Shown here in pieces: positions 43,185-52,006 of a DNA stretch of 64,000 bases. Within the stretch, counting starts at the first letter, position 1; each line of letters starts with the position of its first letter. The position numbers were made by a program, and so were the translations under genes. Under the pieces are notes generated by a model that saw nothing but the letters and a program-made list of their open reading frames with translations, searched no databases and was not told the origin of the DNA. This DNA comes from Peribacillus saganii (GTDB lineage: Bacteria; Bacillota; Bacilli; Bacillales; DSM-1321): contig NZ_QVTE01000008.1 of the NCBI RefSeq assembly GCF_003429095.1, positions 62,001 to 126,000 of the forward strand, written 5' to 3'.

Positions 43185-43997
43185 ATGAATCCAGGTGAGT
43201 TATTGATTATTGGAGGGGCTGAAGAAAAATGTGTAGATGGGGATGTCCTAAACGTTTTTTTTGAGCTATCCAAAAAAAATCAAGGCGGTATTGGCATCTT
43301 GCCAACAGCAAGCAAGATTCCAGACGAGGTTAGTTCAGTTTATGTAAAAACATTCAACAAGCTTGGAACAGAGAGGGTTATCGTTCTTGACGTTGATTCC
43401 AGAGACCGAGCAGATGCTTCCGATATAGTTGAGACGGTTTCCAGCCTATCAGCGGTATTTATTACCGGAGGCGACCAAAGCCGGTTAGCCGAAATTATTG
43501 GCGGCACCAAGCTTTATAGCATTTTACATGAAAAATGGAAGGCCGGTATGGTTATTGCGGGTACAAGTGCCGGTGCATCGATTATGGCAAGGCAGATGAT
43601 CGTTGCGGCAAGCATGAAACAGGATGATGATAAATTGGATATTGAAATGGGAACCGGTTTTGGTTTTCTTGACAATTTAATTATCGATCAGCATTTTTCC
43701 CAGCGTGCCAGGTTTGATCGGCTATTAAGTGCAATTGCCGAAAATCCTGAAATTATAGGGATTGGGATTGATGAAAATACCGCTATTTTAGTTAAGGACG
43801 GAGTATTTGAAGTGATTGGAGAACATCAGGTTCTTGTAATAGATGGTAAAAGCAATGAATTTATTGAAATTAAAGAAGCCGAAAATGGCAGTGAAGAGCT
43901 TACAATTTCCGGGTTCCATTTGCATACGCTTACGCACGGCTATAGCTTTGATCTTTCAAACCGGAAGATAATACTCAAAAAGGAGAACGGGAAATGA
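43185..43997 (+). CDS. cphB: Cyanophycinase
   Basis: A 270-residue intracellular serine peptidase of family S51 that breaks cyanophycin into beta-Asp-Arg dipeptides. The nucleophile S128 is in IAGTSAGASIM; ITGGDQSRL (about residues 93-101) and LIIDQHFSQRARFDRL (about 165-180) are the conserved family blocks. AGGTGAG precedes the ATG. It overlaps cphA by 4 bp (ATGA), so breakdown and synthesis enzymes are co-translated. No secretion signal is seen, so it acts on internal stores. Confidence 0.92.
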   Translation: MNPGELLIIGGAEEKCVDGDVLNVFFELSKKNQGGIGILPTASKIPDEVSSVYVKTFNKLGTERVIVLDVDSRDRADASDIVETVSSLSAVFITGGDQSRLAEIIGGTKLYSILHEKWKAGMVIAGTSAGASIMARQMIVAASMKQDDDKLDIEMGTGFGFLDNLIIDQHFSQRARFDRLLSAIAENPEIIGIGIDENTAILVKDGVFEVIGEHQVLVIDGKSNEFIEIKEAENGSEELTISGFHLHTLTHGYSFDLSNRKIILKKENGK

Positions 43998-46627
43998 AGA
44001 TTAACCGTGTAAGGTATTTGAAGGGGCCAAACTATTTCAGCTATAAGCCTTCTATATGGATTGAACTGGACATAGAAGAGCTCGAATATCAGCCCTCCGA
44101 TAAAATTCCAAGTTTCACGGAAAAGCTATTGAAAATTATGCCTACGCTAAAAAAGCATACATGCTCTACTGGATATGAGGGCGGTTTTGTTGAGCGCCTG
44201 TACGAGGGCACGTGGATGGGGCATATTTTGGAGCACATGGCCATCGAACTTCAAGTACTCGCCGGCATACAAGTAAACCGGGGAAAGACCATAACTGGAA
44301 GCAAGCCTGGAATTTATTATATTGCTTACGATTATAAAGAGCCAAAATCTGCATATTATGCTTTTGAAGCTGCCATGGAAATAGTAATGTCCCTGTTGAC
44401 TGACCGGAAGTTATCCACCATTCAGCCTGCTGTCGATAAAATAGCCCAGCTTTATTATGAAAATAAACTTGGGCCAAGCACGGAGGCTATTTATGAGGCC
44501 GCCCTTAGATTAAAGATACCTGCAGAACGTGTAGGCACAGATAGCCTTGTGCGTTTGGGGATAGGTTCCAGGCAAAAATTTGTCCAGGCGACAATCAGCA
44601 GCCAGACATCTATTCTTGCTGTAGAAAATTCATGCTGTAAGCAGGCCACAAAAACAATTTTAGAAAGCTGCGGCGTTCCTGTTCCAATTGGAGAAAAAGT
44701 GTCAACTTTGGAAGAGATTTTTGAAGCTGCTGAAGAACTGGGTTTCCCGCTCGTCTTAAAGCCTTCAAATGGAAGACAGGGAGAGGGCGTTATAACTAAT
44801 ATTAAAAACAAAGAAGAGCTTTTTAATGTTGCTCATTGTTTGGACCAGCATGTTGAATCATTTATTATTGAAAGACATTATGAAGGGAACGATTACCGTT
44901 TAACGATCGTTGATGGAAAAATGGTGGCTGCCAGCCTTCGAGTCCCTCCATTTGTTATTGGAAATGGAGAAGATTCCATTCGAAGCCTTATTGAAGAGGA
45001 AAATAAAAATCCCCTTAGAGGCAATGACCATGAAAAACCAATGTCAAAAATACCGTTAAACCACACTGTGACCTGTTATTTAGAAAAGCTGGACTTAACG
45101 CTAAACTCGATTCCTGACAAGGGACAAGTTATCCAGGTGGTTGGGAACGCCAACCTATCCACCGGAGGAAAGGCTTTAGATGTGACAGACCAGGTACATC
45201 CGACAATTAAAAATATAGCGATTACGGCTGCAAAGGCAATCGGACTCGATATTGCAGGGATAGATCTAATTTGTAAGGATATTTCCAAGCCTTATCACAG
45301 GGATTCTGTAGCTGTCATAGAAGTTAATGCAGCACCTGGAATTAGGATGCATCATTATCCAAGTGAAGGAAAAAAGCGTGATGTCGGGAAAGCGATCGTG
45401 GAGTATTTATTTAAAAGCAGGGAAGAAGCGGCTATCCCGGTAGTTGCAATAACCGGAACAAATGGAAAAACGACCACCACTCGTTTGGTGAACTTTTTTT
45501 TATCTGAAGATAATGTCACGGTCGGCATGACCAACTCAGACGGAGTATACATTAACAGCCTTCCAATTGATCAAGGTGATTGCAGCGGACCAATTTCCGC
45601 ACGAAAGATCCTTAGTAATCCAGCCGTGGATTATGCCGTTCTGGAAACAGCAAGAGGTGGAATCCTCCGGGAAGGATTGGCTTTTGATTATTGTGATATA
45701 GGAATTGTCACGAATGTAGCAGAGGACCATCTTGGCACGGATGGAATCGATACATTTGAACAACTTGTAAAGCTGAAAAGGCTGATTCCTGAGGTTGTCC
45801 ATGAAAACGGTTACTGTGTTTTAAACGCAGATGACGCGGAAGTGGCCAAAATGGCGGGTTATACAAAGGGAATAGTTATTTATACTTCACAGAATGAACA
45901 TAATATCTATCTTCGCCAAGCTTTGCAGTCAGGCAAATCAGCATGGTATGCTGACCAAAACGGATGGATTGTCTTTGCTGCAGGCGGGATTAGGCAGAGA
46001 TTTTTGCCTGCTCGGGATATTCCGGTTACCATCAACGGATCTGCCAAGCATAATATATCAAATTTGCTGCAGGCTTTGGCAGCGGCTCACTCACTGGGTA
46101 TTCCGTTTGAGCGGCTAAAAGAAAAGGCTATGGCCTTTTTACCGGATACAACTTTATCCAAAGGCCGCTTTAATGTAAGAGAGATGAATGGCAGGAGGAT
46201 TGTGGTGGATTATGCCCATAACGCATCCGGTATGGAAGCGATTTATGATACACTACTATCTTTTAATAAAAACAGACTATTCACGGTTGTAGCCGGTCCA
46301 GGTGACCGCAAGGATGAAGAAATAGTTAATATGGCAAAGATGGCCGCACAACAATCGGATATTCTGATTATTAAAGAGGATGACGACCTAAGGGGAAGGG
46401 ACCCATATGAAGTTCCTTCGATCATGCACCAGGCAGCCATCGATACGGGAAATATGAGAAATGACAGTGTTATCATCATCCGTGATGAGCTGAAAGCCTT
46501 TCAATTTGCATGGGAAAAATCTCAGCCAGGAGACCTTCTCTTATTTTTGTATACCGATTTTAACTATGTGACCCAATTTTTTGAACGATTTTCATCGGAT
46601 AAAAAGTTGGGCAGCAGAAAAATATAA
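43994..46627 (+). CDS. cphA: Cyanophycin synthetase
   Basis: An 877-residue ATP-dependent ligase that extends multi-L-arginyl-poly-L-aspartate without a ribosome. It has the N-terminal CphA domain (residues 1-160), an ATP-grasp domain (about 200-480; PLVLKPSNGRQGEGV, EVNAAPGIRMHHYPSEG) for adding Asp, and a Mur-ligase-like domain with P-loop at 488 (GTNGKTTTTRLV) and DYAHNASGMEAI for adding Arg. Length and domain order match full CphA1-type enzymes. It is translationally coupled to cphB and followed by a stem structure, then by a separately transcribed MurE-like gene. Confidence 0.93.
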   Translation: MKINRVRYLKGPNYFSYKPSIWIELDIEELEYQPSDKIPSFTEKLLKIMPTLKKHTCSTGYEGGFVERLYEGTWMGHILEHMAIELQVLAGIQVNRGKTITGSKPGIYYIAYDYKEPKSAYYAFEAAMEIVMSLLTDRKLSTIQPAVDKIAQLYYENKLGPSTEAIYEAALRLKIPAERVGTDSLVRLGIGSRQKFVQATISSQTSILAVENSCCKQATKTILESCGVPVPIGEKVSTLEEIFEAAEELGFPLVLKPSNGRQGEGVITNIKNKEELFNVAHCLDQHVESFIIERHYEGNDYRLTIVDGKMVAASLRVPPFVIGNGEDSIRSLIEEENKNPLRGNDHEKPMSKIPLNHTVTCYLEKLDLTLNSIPDKGQVIQVVGNANLSTGGKALDVTDQVHPTIKNIAITAAKAIGLDIAGIDLICKDISKPYHRDSVAVIEVNAAPGIRMHHYPSEGKKRDVGKAIVEYLFKSREEAAIPVVAITGTNGKTTTTRLVNFFLSEDNVTVGMTNSDGVYINSLPIDQGDCSGPISARKILSNPAVDYAVLETARGGILREGLAFDYCDIGIVTNVAEDHLGTDGIDTFEQLVKLKRLIPEVVHENGYCVLNADDAEVAKMAGYTKGIVIYTSQNEHNIYLRQALQSGKSAWYADQNGWIVFAAGGIRQRFLPARDIPVTINGSAKHNISNLLQALAAAHSLGIPFERLKEKAMAFLPDTTLSKGRFNVREMNGRRIVVDYAHNASGMEAIYDTLLSFNKNRLFTVVAGPGDRKDEEIVNMAKMAAQQSDILIIKEDDDLRGRDPYEVPSIMHQAAIDTGNMRNDSVIIIRDELKAFQFAWEKSQPGDLLLFLYTDFNYVTQFFERFSSDKKLGSRKI

Positions 46628-46637
46628 TTCCTACACA

Positions 46638-46677
46638 ATAAGTCCCCCGTTGGTAAGCATAACAGCGGGGGACTTAT
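46638..46677 (+). terminator. Stem structure after cphA
   Basis: ATAAGTCCCCC and GGGGGACTTAT, an 11-bp perfect stem with extra GTT/AAC inner pairing. The T-run is short. The 46678-46994 spacer holds no gene and likely the promoter of the MurE-like gene. Confidence 0.7.
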
Positions 46678-46994
46678 TGGATATTGGAGATCGATAGGGC
46701 TTGCATTTGATTCCAGGAAAGTGTAATTACATAATAGTGCAAAATTTGACACGATCAGTATTTAGTATTCCTTTGATATTAAACCAACTAAAAGCTAGAG
46801 GTGTAATCGGCTGGTTGAATTAAGCAATTTAAGACAACAATTTTTCAGCATTATAATATCACAAATGGAAAAAGCTATTAGAGAGGATTGAGTCTATTTT
46901 AATAATTGACATCAAGAGAAAAATCGCAAATTAGAGGAGCTGCTATTTGCCGGGAAATTTTTGTCCACGGGAATAGTGAAAGGGAGTTACCAAT

Positions 46995-48500
46995 ATGGAA
47001 TTATCCAATTTGATATATTGCTTACATGATTGTACTGAAACCATCCCGTCTATCCCGAATAGGCTGATTTCCGGTATAGAGATAAACTCTCAGAAAGTGA
47101 GAGAAGGCTATATATTTGTAGCAATCAACGGGTACAGTACAGATGGTCATAACTTCATTAACGACGCCATCGAGAAAGGCGCTTCTCTAATAATTGGAGA
47201 GAAAAAATTAAATCCCCCTGTTCCATATATTAAAGTTAATGACAGCCGAAAGGCCGCCGCTAAATTGGCCTCCACGTTTTACGGGAATCCATCAAGAAAG
47301 CATAAGATTATCGGAATTACTGGAACAAATGGGAAAACAACAGTTTCCTACATGCTCAGGCATATTCTAAATTCTGCTGGACTTTCGTGTTCCCTGCTTG
47401 GAACAGTTTCCTATATCATAAATGGAGAACATCATCAGTCAACCCATACAACACCAGATGCGGTCCAGCTGCAGAAATTGCTTGCTGAGAGTAATGATGA
47501 ATTCGTTGTTTTGGAGATTTCATCTCATGCACTTGAACAATCAAGGGTGGAGAATCTGGAAGTCGATTTGGCGCTTTTTACGAATCTCAGCCATGAGCAC
47601 CTCGACTATCACCATAGTATGGAAAACTATTTTGCCTCAAAATCCAAACTATTTCAGTATCTAAAACAGGATGGAAAAGCGGTAATTAATCGGCTTGATG
47701 TCTGGGGAGAAAAACTTGCCAGGCGATTAAAGGAAGAATTGGCCAATGTGATTACAGTTGGCCGGTTAAAGGATGATCATTTAGTAATTGACAAAATCAA
47801 CGTAAAAAACAAAACGGAGTGCAGCCTTTTAGACCATGAGGGGAACTATTCAATGAGCCTGCCCTTTCCAGGTGAGCATAATGTCTATAATGCATCCATG
47901 GCTTTTGCAACAGCGAAACAGCTCGGCATTCCAGCTGTAAATATTATTCAGGCACTTGAATCATTCCCGGGTGTACCTGGCCGGTTTGAAATGTTTCCAC
48001 ATCCTGCGGGCGCTACGTTTGTGGTGGATTATGCCCACACTGAGGATGCCATTGAATATTGTTTGAAAACGGCGAAGAATCTTGGTGCAGAGCAAGTGAC
48101 CCATATTTTTGGATTTCGGGGGGACCGTGATACTACCAAACGAGAACATATGGTACAGGCATCTGCCCGGAACAGTGATAGGCGGATACTTACGCTCGAT
48201 GACCTGAATGGTGTCCCGCAAGAAGAGATGATAGAACAATTGGAGGCATTATGCCGAGTTATAGATAGCGAAAATAGCGAGATAATCTATGATCGAACAC
48301 TTGCCATCCGTAAGGCTTGGAAAACTGCTTCTCCCGGAGAGTGGGTACTGGTGACAGGTAAAGGTCGAGAACCTTATAAACAGGCGTTTACACTACCTTC
48401 CCTTTCTGATAAAGACACTTTGTCATTTTTATTTTCGGAAACTGGACAGGGAAACGAGCCAATTGAAGGCAGTACCGCAGACAATCATCAAACTGGATAG
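46995..48500 (+). CDS. MurE-like Mur ligase paralogue with altered substrate motif
   Basis: A 501-residue Mur ligase. It has the N-terminal MurE fold (ISGIEINSQKVREGYIFVAINGYSTDGHNFINDAIEKGAS), the ATP loop at residues 110-115 (GTNGKT), HTTPDAVQLQ, the carbamylated-lysine segment FASKSKLF, NVYNASMAFATAK and VVDYAHTEDAIEYCL. In true diaminopimelate-adding MurE the C-terminal domain has DNPR; here that position (402-408) reads DDLNGVP, and the usual GKGHE is GKGRE. It probably adds a different amino acid or acts on another acceptor. It is 367 bp behind cphA. Housekeeping MurE should be elsewhere. Confidence 0.85.
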   Translation: MELSNLIYCLHDCTETIPSIPNRLISGIEINSQKVREGYIFVAINGYSTDGHNFINDAIEKGASLIIGEKKLNPPVPYIKVNDSRKAAAKLASTFYGNPSRKHKIIGITGTNGKTTVSYMLRHILNSAGLSCSLLGTVSYIINGEHHQSTHTTPDAVQLQKLLAESNDEFVVLEISSHALEQSRVENLEVDLALFTNLSHEHLDYHHSMENYFASKSKLFQYLKQDGKAVINRLDVWGEKLARRLKEELANVITVGRLKDDHLVIDKINVKNKTECSLLDHEGNYSMSLPFPGEHNVYNASMAFATAKQLGIPAVNIIQALESFPGVPGRFEMFPHPAGATFVVDYAHTEDAIEYCLKTAKNLGAEQVTHIFGFRGDRDTTKREHMVQASARNSDRRILTLDDLNGVPQEEMIEQLEALCRVIDSENSEIIYDRTLAIRKAWKTASPGEWVLVTGKGREPYKQAFTLPSLSDKDTLSFLFSETGQGNEPIEGSTADNHQTG

Positions 48501-48502
48501 GA

Positions 48503-48530
48503 AGAGACCTTTGCTAAGGTCTCTTTTTTT
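48503..48530 (+). terminator. Terminator after the MurE-like gene
   Basis: AGAGACCT-TTGCT-AAGGTCTCT followed by TTTTTT. Confidence 0.85.
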
Positions 48531-48605
48531 ATATTGGAAAAGGTTTAAGAGCGCCTAATTACGGATAAAAAGAAGGCGTACCCTAAAAAAGGAGTGAAGG
48601 AAAAA

Positions 48606-48932
48606 ATGGAACATTCTAATCAATCCGGCAACTCTCAAGCTGAAGAAAAAGTCGAGCAGCAGCTATCAGGCATGGGTCAAGAGAAGAAAGATGAAATATT
48701 ATCGAGCTTCGATACGTTTAAATCCTATCTGGGGGAAAAGGTGTCCAAAGGTGAAAGTCTGGGCATGAATGAAGAGCAGCTGGCCAAAACTGCCCAAAAG
48801 GTAGCAGATTATCTTGCCGCTCATGAAGAACCTCGTAATCGGGAAGAAAAGCTTCTCCAAGAACTCTGGAAATCAGGAAATGAAGAGCAGCAGCACATGC
48901 TGGCTCATATGCTTGTAAAAATGGTTCATTAA
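48606..48932 (+). CDS. DUF3243 family protein
   Basis: A 108-residue acidic helical protein. The DUF3243 core is MGQEKKDEILSSFDTFKSYLGEKVSKGESLGMNEEQLAKTAQKVADYLAAHEEPRNREEKLLQELW (about residues 23-88), as in B. subtilis YmfJ. AAAAGGAG precedes the ATG at 48606; a GTG four codons upstream overlaps the ribosome site. The function is unknown. Confidence 0.8.
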   Translation: MEHSNQSGNSQAEEKVEQQLSGMGQEKKDEILSSFDTFKSYLGEKVSKGESLGMNEEQLAKTAQKVADYLAAHEEPRNREEKLLQELWKSGNEEQQHMLAHMLVKMVH

Positions 48933-48948
48933 GAGTCTATTTAGCTGA

Positions 48949-48989
48949 AAACCCGCTGCCAAAGCAAAAATCATGGCAGCGGGTTTTTT
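48949..48989 (+). terminator. Terminator after the DUF3243 gene
   Basis: AACCCGCTGCCA and TGGCAGCGGGTT form a 12-bp perfect stem, then TTTTC. Confidence 0.85.
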
Positions 48990-49151
48990 CTATAAAAGAT
49001 AAGAAAGCAACTTTTTGAACAAGTACAGAATCAGCCAACAAAACTAAATAAAGATTTTAACAGCTTGTTATATAACTTTTTGATACTGACAGGCACCATT
49101 CCGCATGAGTCCACATATTTTAAAGGGAACTCATGACGTGAGGTGAGGAAC

Positions 49152-49649
49152 ATGCAAGATTACTGGCAGCAATATTATATGTTTCCATTTGATGACGAAG
49201 ACAATCAGCTTGATCAGCAACAAATCCCGGGGGGAGGGTATTTCCAGCCGCCGCAATTTCCTGGCGAAGGATTTTTCCCTCAGCCAAATAGGCAGCAATT
49301 TCCGGGCGGAGGACCTTTCCAGCCGCCAGGTCAGCCTCCATTCCAAGGTGGGGGACCAGGTTCCCAGCAGCAGGGTGCAGGAAGTCCGCCATCTGGACCA
49401 CCTCCGCAATTTGTTCCACAAATGAGCACTGCTCAAGGAGCACAGGTGTTTGCGGTGGATCCAGGTTCGATGCGAGGGTGTTTATACCGTTACACCTATG
49501 TATGGCTCAATACCGGAAACTCATTTTGGTTTTTTCCGACCTTCATTGGCCGAAATTCGGTCGCCGGATGGCGCTGGAGACAACGGGCTAACCGCTGGGT
49601 TTATTTTGGAATTGATACACGGCAAATCCGTTCGTTTCAATGTTTTTAA
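49152..49649 (+). CDS. Pro/Gln/Gly-rich protein with conserved aromatic C-terminal domain
   Basis: A 165-residue protein of two parts. Residues 20-95 are low-complexity Pro, Gln, Gly and Phe (QFPGEGFFPQ, QQFPGGGPFQPPGQPPFQGGGPGSQQQ). The C-terminal 60 residues are ordered and aromatic (MRGCLYRYTYVWLNTGNSFWFFPTFIGRNSVAGWRWRQ..WVYFGIDTRQIRSFQCF) and recall a short domain seen on several Bacillus proteins. The layout suggests a surface or spore-coat protein; no signal peptide is present. GAGGTGAGG precedes the ATG; an in-frame GTG three codons upstream is less likely. Confidence 0.65.
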   Translation: MQDYWQQYYMFPFDDEDNQLDQQQIPGGGYFQPPQFPGEGFFPQPNRQQFPGGGPFQPPGQPPFQGGGPGSQQQGAGSPPSGPPPQFVPQMSTAQGAQVFAVDPGSMRGCLYRYTYVWLNTGNSFWFFPTFIGRNSVAGWRWRQRANRWVYFGIDTRQIRSFQCF

Positions 49650-49671
49650 GGAAGACCTTCAAAAACATGCT

Positions 49672-49717
49672 AAAGCAGGATTGTACTCGATTGTTGCGAT
49701 GCAATCCTGCTTTTTTG
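49672..49717 (+). terminator. Terminator after the Pro/Gln/Gly-rich gene
   Basis: AAAGCAGGATTG and CAATCCTGCTTT form a 12-bp perfect stem followed by TTT. Confidence 0.85.
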
Positions 49718-49752
49718 TGTTTGAAAGCAAAATTAAGTTCTCAGTTAGTAGG

Positions 49753-50580
49753 CTAAAAAAGGTCAGGATAATCAGTTGTGATGCCATCAAGGTCATAGGA
49801 TAACAATTTAGCCACCTGTTTTTTATCATTTACTGTCCAGGTGAAAACTTTCATTCCCTTTGAATGAATTCTTTCAATCAAGTTTGGTGTTATCATAGAA
49901 CGTTTAGGATTTACAAAAGCGGCATATGACGACACCTCGTTAAGGAACGAGTCTGAAATTCCTTTTGGGTTGTACCTCACAATGATTCCAATAGGGATTT
50001 CTGGTAGAAGGGCATGGAACCTTTTGATAGTTTCTTTGTCAAACGACTGGACAAGAATGCCAGCAAATTTCTCTGAGTCCCATTTTCTTTTCAAAAGCTC
50101 ATCCGCTAACTTTAGTTCAATACCCGGGGAAAGGTGCGGGTTTTTTAATTCAATGATCAAGCCTGTGTCAGGTAAGGAAATATCAAGAACTTCACTCAAC
50201 AGAGGGATATATTCATTGGAAAAATTCGGATGGAACCAGCTCCCCGCATCAAGCAGGAATAGCTCCTCGTATGTATAATCCCTAATTTCCCCCTTGCCAT
50301 TTGTCGTCCTGTCAACGGTTGGGTCATGGAAAACGACAATTTGGCCATCCTTTGATAATTGTATATCCAATTCAATAAAATCAACTTTTAGCTCGATCGC
50401 CTTCTTAAAGGAGGAAAGAGTGTTTTCCGGACGATAGCCTGATGCACCTCTGTGTCCGATTTTTAGCACAGCTTGTTTTCGGCGCAGTGGGACCTCATAG
50501 GCAGGAGCTTGGTTTCGGAAAAGTAGTATTAGGACACTTAGAAATATTGCTACTGCAACAATTACAAGTATGAAAGCCAT
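49753..50580 (-). CDS. Membrane-anchored glycerophosphodiester phosphodiesterase
   Basis: A 275-residue protein with one N-terminal membrane helix (MAFILVIVAVAIFLSVLILLF) and a GDPD barrel: KIGHRGASGYRPENTLSSF (about residues 40-58; catalytic His and Arg), ELDIQLSKDGQIVVFHDPTVDRTT (Glu/Asp metal ligands and His) and LIIELKNP. It hydrolyses glycerophosphodiesters to glycerol 3-phosphate and an alcohol, here at the outer membrane face. The start at 50580 follows AGGAGAAGG; the earlier ATG in frame would overlap this site. Confidence 0.85.
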   Translation of the reverse strand: MAFILVIVAVAIFLSVLILLFRNQAPAYEVPLRRKQAVLKIGHRGASGYRPENTLSSFKKAIELKVDFIELDIQLSKDGQIVVFHDPTVDRTTNGKGEIRDYTYEELFLLDAGSWFHPNFSNEYIPLLSEVLDISLPDTGLIIELKNPHLSPGIELKLADELLKRKWDSEKFAGILVQSFDKETIKRFHALLPEIPIGIIVRYNPKGISDSFLNEVSSYAAFVNPKRSMITPNLIERIHSKGMKVFTWTVNDKKQVAKLLSYDLDGITTDYPDLF

Positions 50581-50790
50581 TTCCTTCTCCTTTTCTTTAT
50601 ATAAAAAATGCATTTTTATTCTCTATGGCCTTCTATTTTGGAAGGTCCATTTCATTGTAAGAATCATCTGTATTCAAGTCAAACCCGATTTCGTAAGCAG
50701 GAAGACCATGTTTTTTTCATTAATTTTTTCAAGGATGCTCCTTTTCCTTTCCTTTGGTTTATATAACAGGTGAAAGGAGGTGAACGAAAC

Positions 50791-51009
50791 ATGGCAACTC
50801 AATCACTAATGACAAGTACCTTAAGAATTGATTTTGAAAACGGGATGAATGAAAAGGGAGAGCCAATTATTAAACGCAAAGCTTTCTCAAACATTCAATC
50901 TGGTGTAACAGCTGACCAGTTGCTTCAGGCAGCACAGGCTCTTGCTTCCCTGCAAGTACACCCTGTCATCGCAATTATCCGCCAGGATGCAATGAACATT
51001 ACTGCTTAA
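50791..51009 (+). CDS. DUF1659 protein
   Basis: A 72-residue small protein with the DUF1659 pattern (STLRIDFENGMNEKGEPIIKRKAFSNIQSGVTADQLLQAAQALASLQ). GAAAGGAGGTGA precedes the ATG. It is the first of a three-gene cluster (DUF1659, DUF2922, YvrJ) that recurs in Bacilli with unknown function. Spacing to the next gene is 39 bp. Confidence 0.85.
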   Translation: MATQSLMTSTLRIDFENGMNEKGEPIIKRKAFSNIQSGVTADQLLQAAQALASLQVHPVIAIIRQDAMNITA

Positions 51010-51048
51010 TTTAATTAGCAGTGAAACAGAGAAGGGAGGTGAGTGAAA

Positions 51049-51267
51049 ATGGCAAAAACACTCGAATTGATTTTTGTAACGGAGGAAGGCAAAACATCTG
51101 CCATCTCCATTGAGGATCCAAAGGAGCCAGTTAATATCGCTGACGTAAAAATGGCGATGGAGCAAGTGGTTGCTGCACAAGCTTTTACGACGCAAACAGG
51201 CGGCCTGGCTTCAGTAAAAGGGGCAAGGGTAATAGAGCGGAACGTGACTGATTACGAAGTGAAATAA
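51049..51267 (+). CDS. DUF2922 protein
   Basis: A 72-residue protein of the DUF2922 family (KTLELIFVTEEGKTSAISIEDPKEPVNIADVKMAMEQVVA). It is equal in length to its DUF1659 neighbour and similar in layout (two strands, a turn, a helix), suggesting related folds or a hetero-oligomer. GGGAGGTGA precedes the ATG. Confidence 0.85.
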   Translation: MAKTLELIFVTEEGKTSAISIEDPKEPVNIADVKMAMEQVVAAQAFTTQTGGLASVKGARVIERNVTDYEVK

Positions 51268-51349
51268 CATCACGGCTTACATTGGAAGGCAGGCAGCGAA
51301 GAATTTACGCGGTCTGCCTCCCTAATTTTCTAAGGAATGAGGTGGAAGA

Positions 51350-51514
51350 ATGGATCAGCTTCTTCCGTTCGTAAGCGAGGTAGGCTTTCCGATTATTGTC
51401 ACTCTTTATTTGCTTCATAGAATTGAAGCAAAACTGGATGCATTGAATGAAAGCATTTTAAGCCTCCCGAACCGGCTGGCAGAAGAACCGGGAAACCGCA
51501 TGAATGTTTCATAG
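51350..51514 (+). CDS. YvrJ-family small membrane protein
   Basis: A 54-residue protein: a short N-terminus, one hydrophobic helix (EVGFPIIVTLYLLHRI) and an amphipathic coil (EAKLDALNESILSLPNRLAEEPG), the YvrJ pattern also reminiscent of BhlA-type holin-like peptides. GAGGTGG precedes the ATG. Third gene of the DUF1659-DUF2922-YvrJ cluster, 82 bp after the second. It probably anchors or partners the two soluble proteins; the role is unknown. Confidence 0.75.
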   Translation: MDQLLPFVSEVGFPIIVTLYLLHRIEAKLDALNESILSLPNRLAEEPGNRMNVS

Positions 51515-51526
51515 GAAAAAGCAAGA

Positions 51527-51551
51527 GGCCGTCCGGATGGATGGTCTTTTT
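51527..51551 (+). terminator. Terminator after the YvrJ gene
   Basis: GGCCGTCC-GGAT-GGATGGTC with G-U pairs, then TTTTT. Confidence 0.65.
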
Positions 51552-52006
51552 GGCGGATAGGAAAGCATAAATATGAAACCCAATTTCCATCCGCATAAAG
51601 CAGAACACAGACTAAGTGCGCTACATCGTGTGACAACTTCTGTATGACCCACATCTTCAATAAGCTATGACTTTGTTTCGGACGATGTATCGTTGACGAA
51701 GTTTCCCTATCCTGTTTTCCTAAACTACGCCTCTATATTCGCCTTTTTAAGGCTAGCCAATCAGCGACGTTCTATAATGTTGGATCAAAATATCTTTCGC
51801 CTCAAAGGTAGTGGCAAGCTTCGACACAGCTCACAACATGAAGGCACTTTTTATGAAATGCCCAGCTTTCTGATTTACACCGTTTAGCCCCATAAGATCA
51901 GGTTCACCACATAGTTTCTTTGTGAAAAAACGGTAAACATGCAGGGTTTTCTAGTACTCTATGGAATTATCTAAGAATAAGCTAACATAAAAAGGGTGGG
52001 GCACAT
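51552..52006. other. Intergenic region, no feature recognised
   Basis: About 450 bp of mixed composition, more GC-rich in places than other spacers. Frames at 51693-51887 (+) and 51415-51660 (-) have no ribosome site or family. It may be decayed sequence. Confidence 0.35.
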
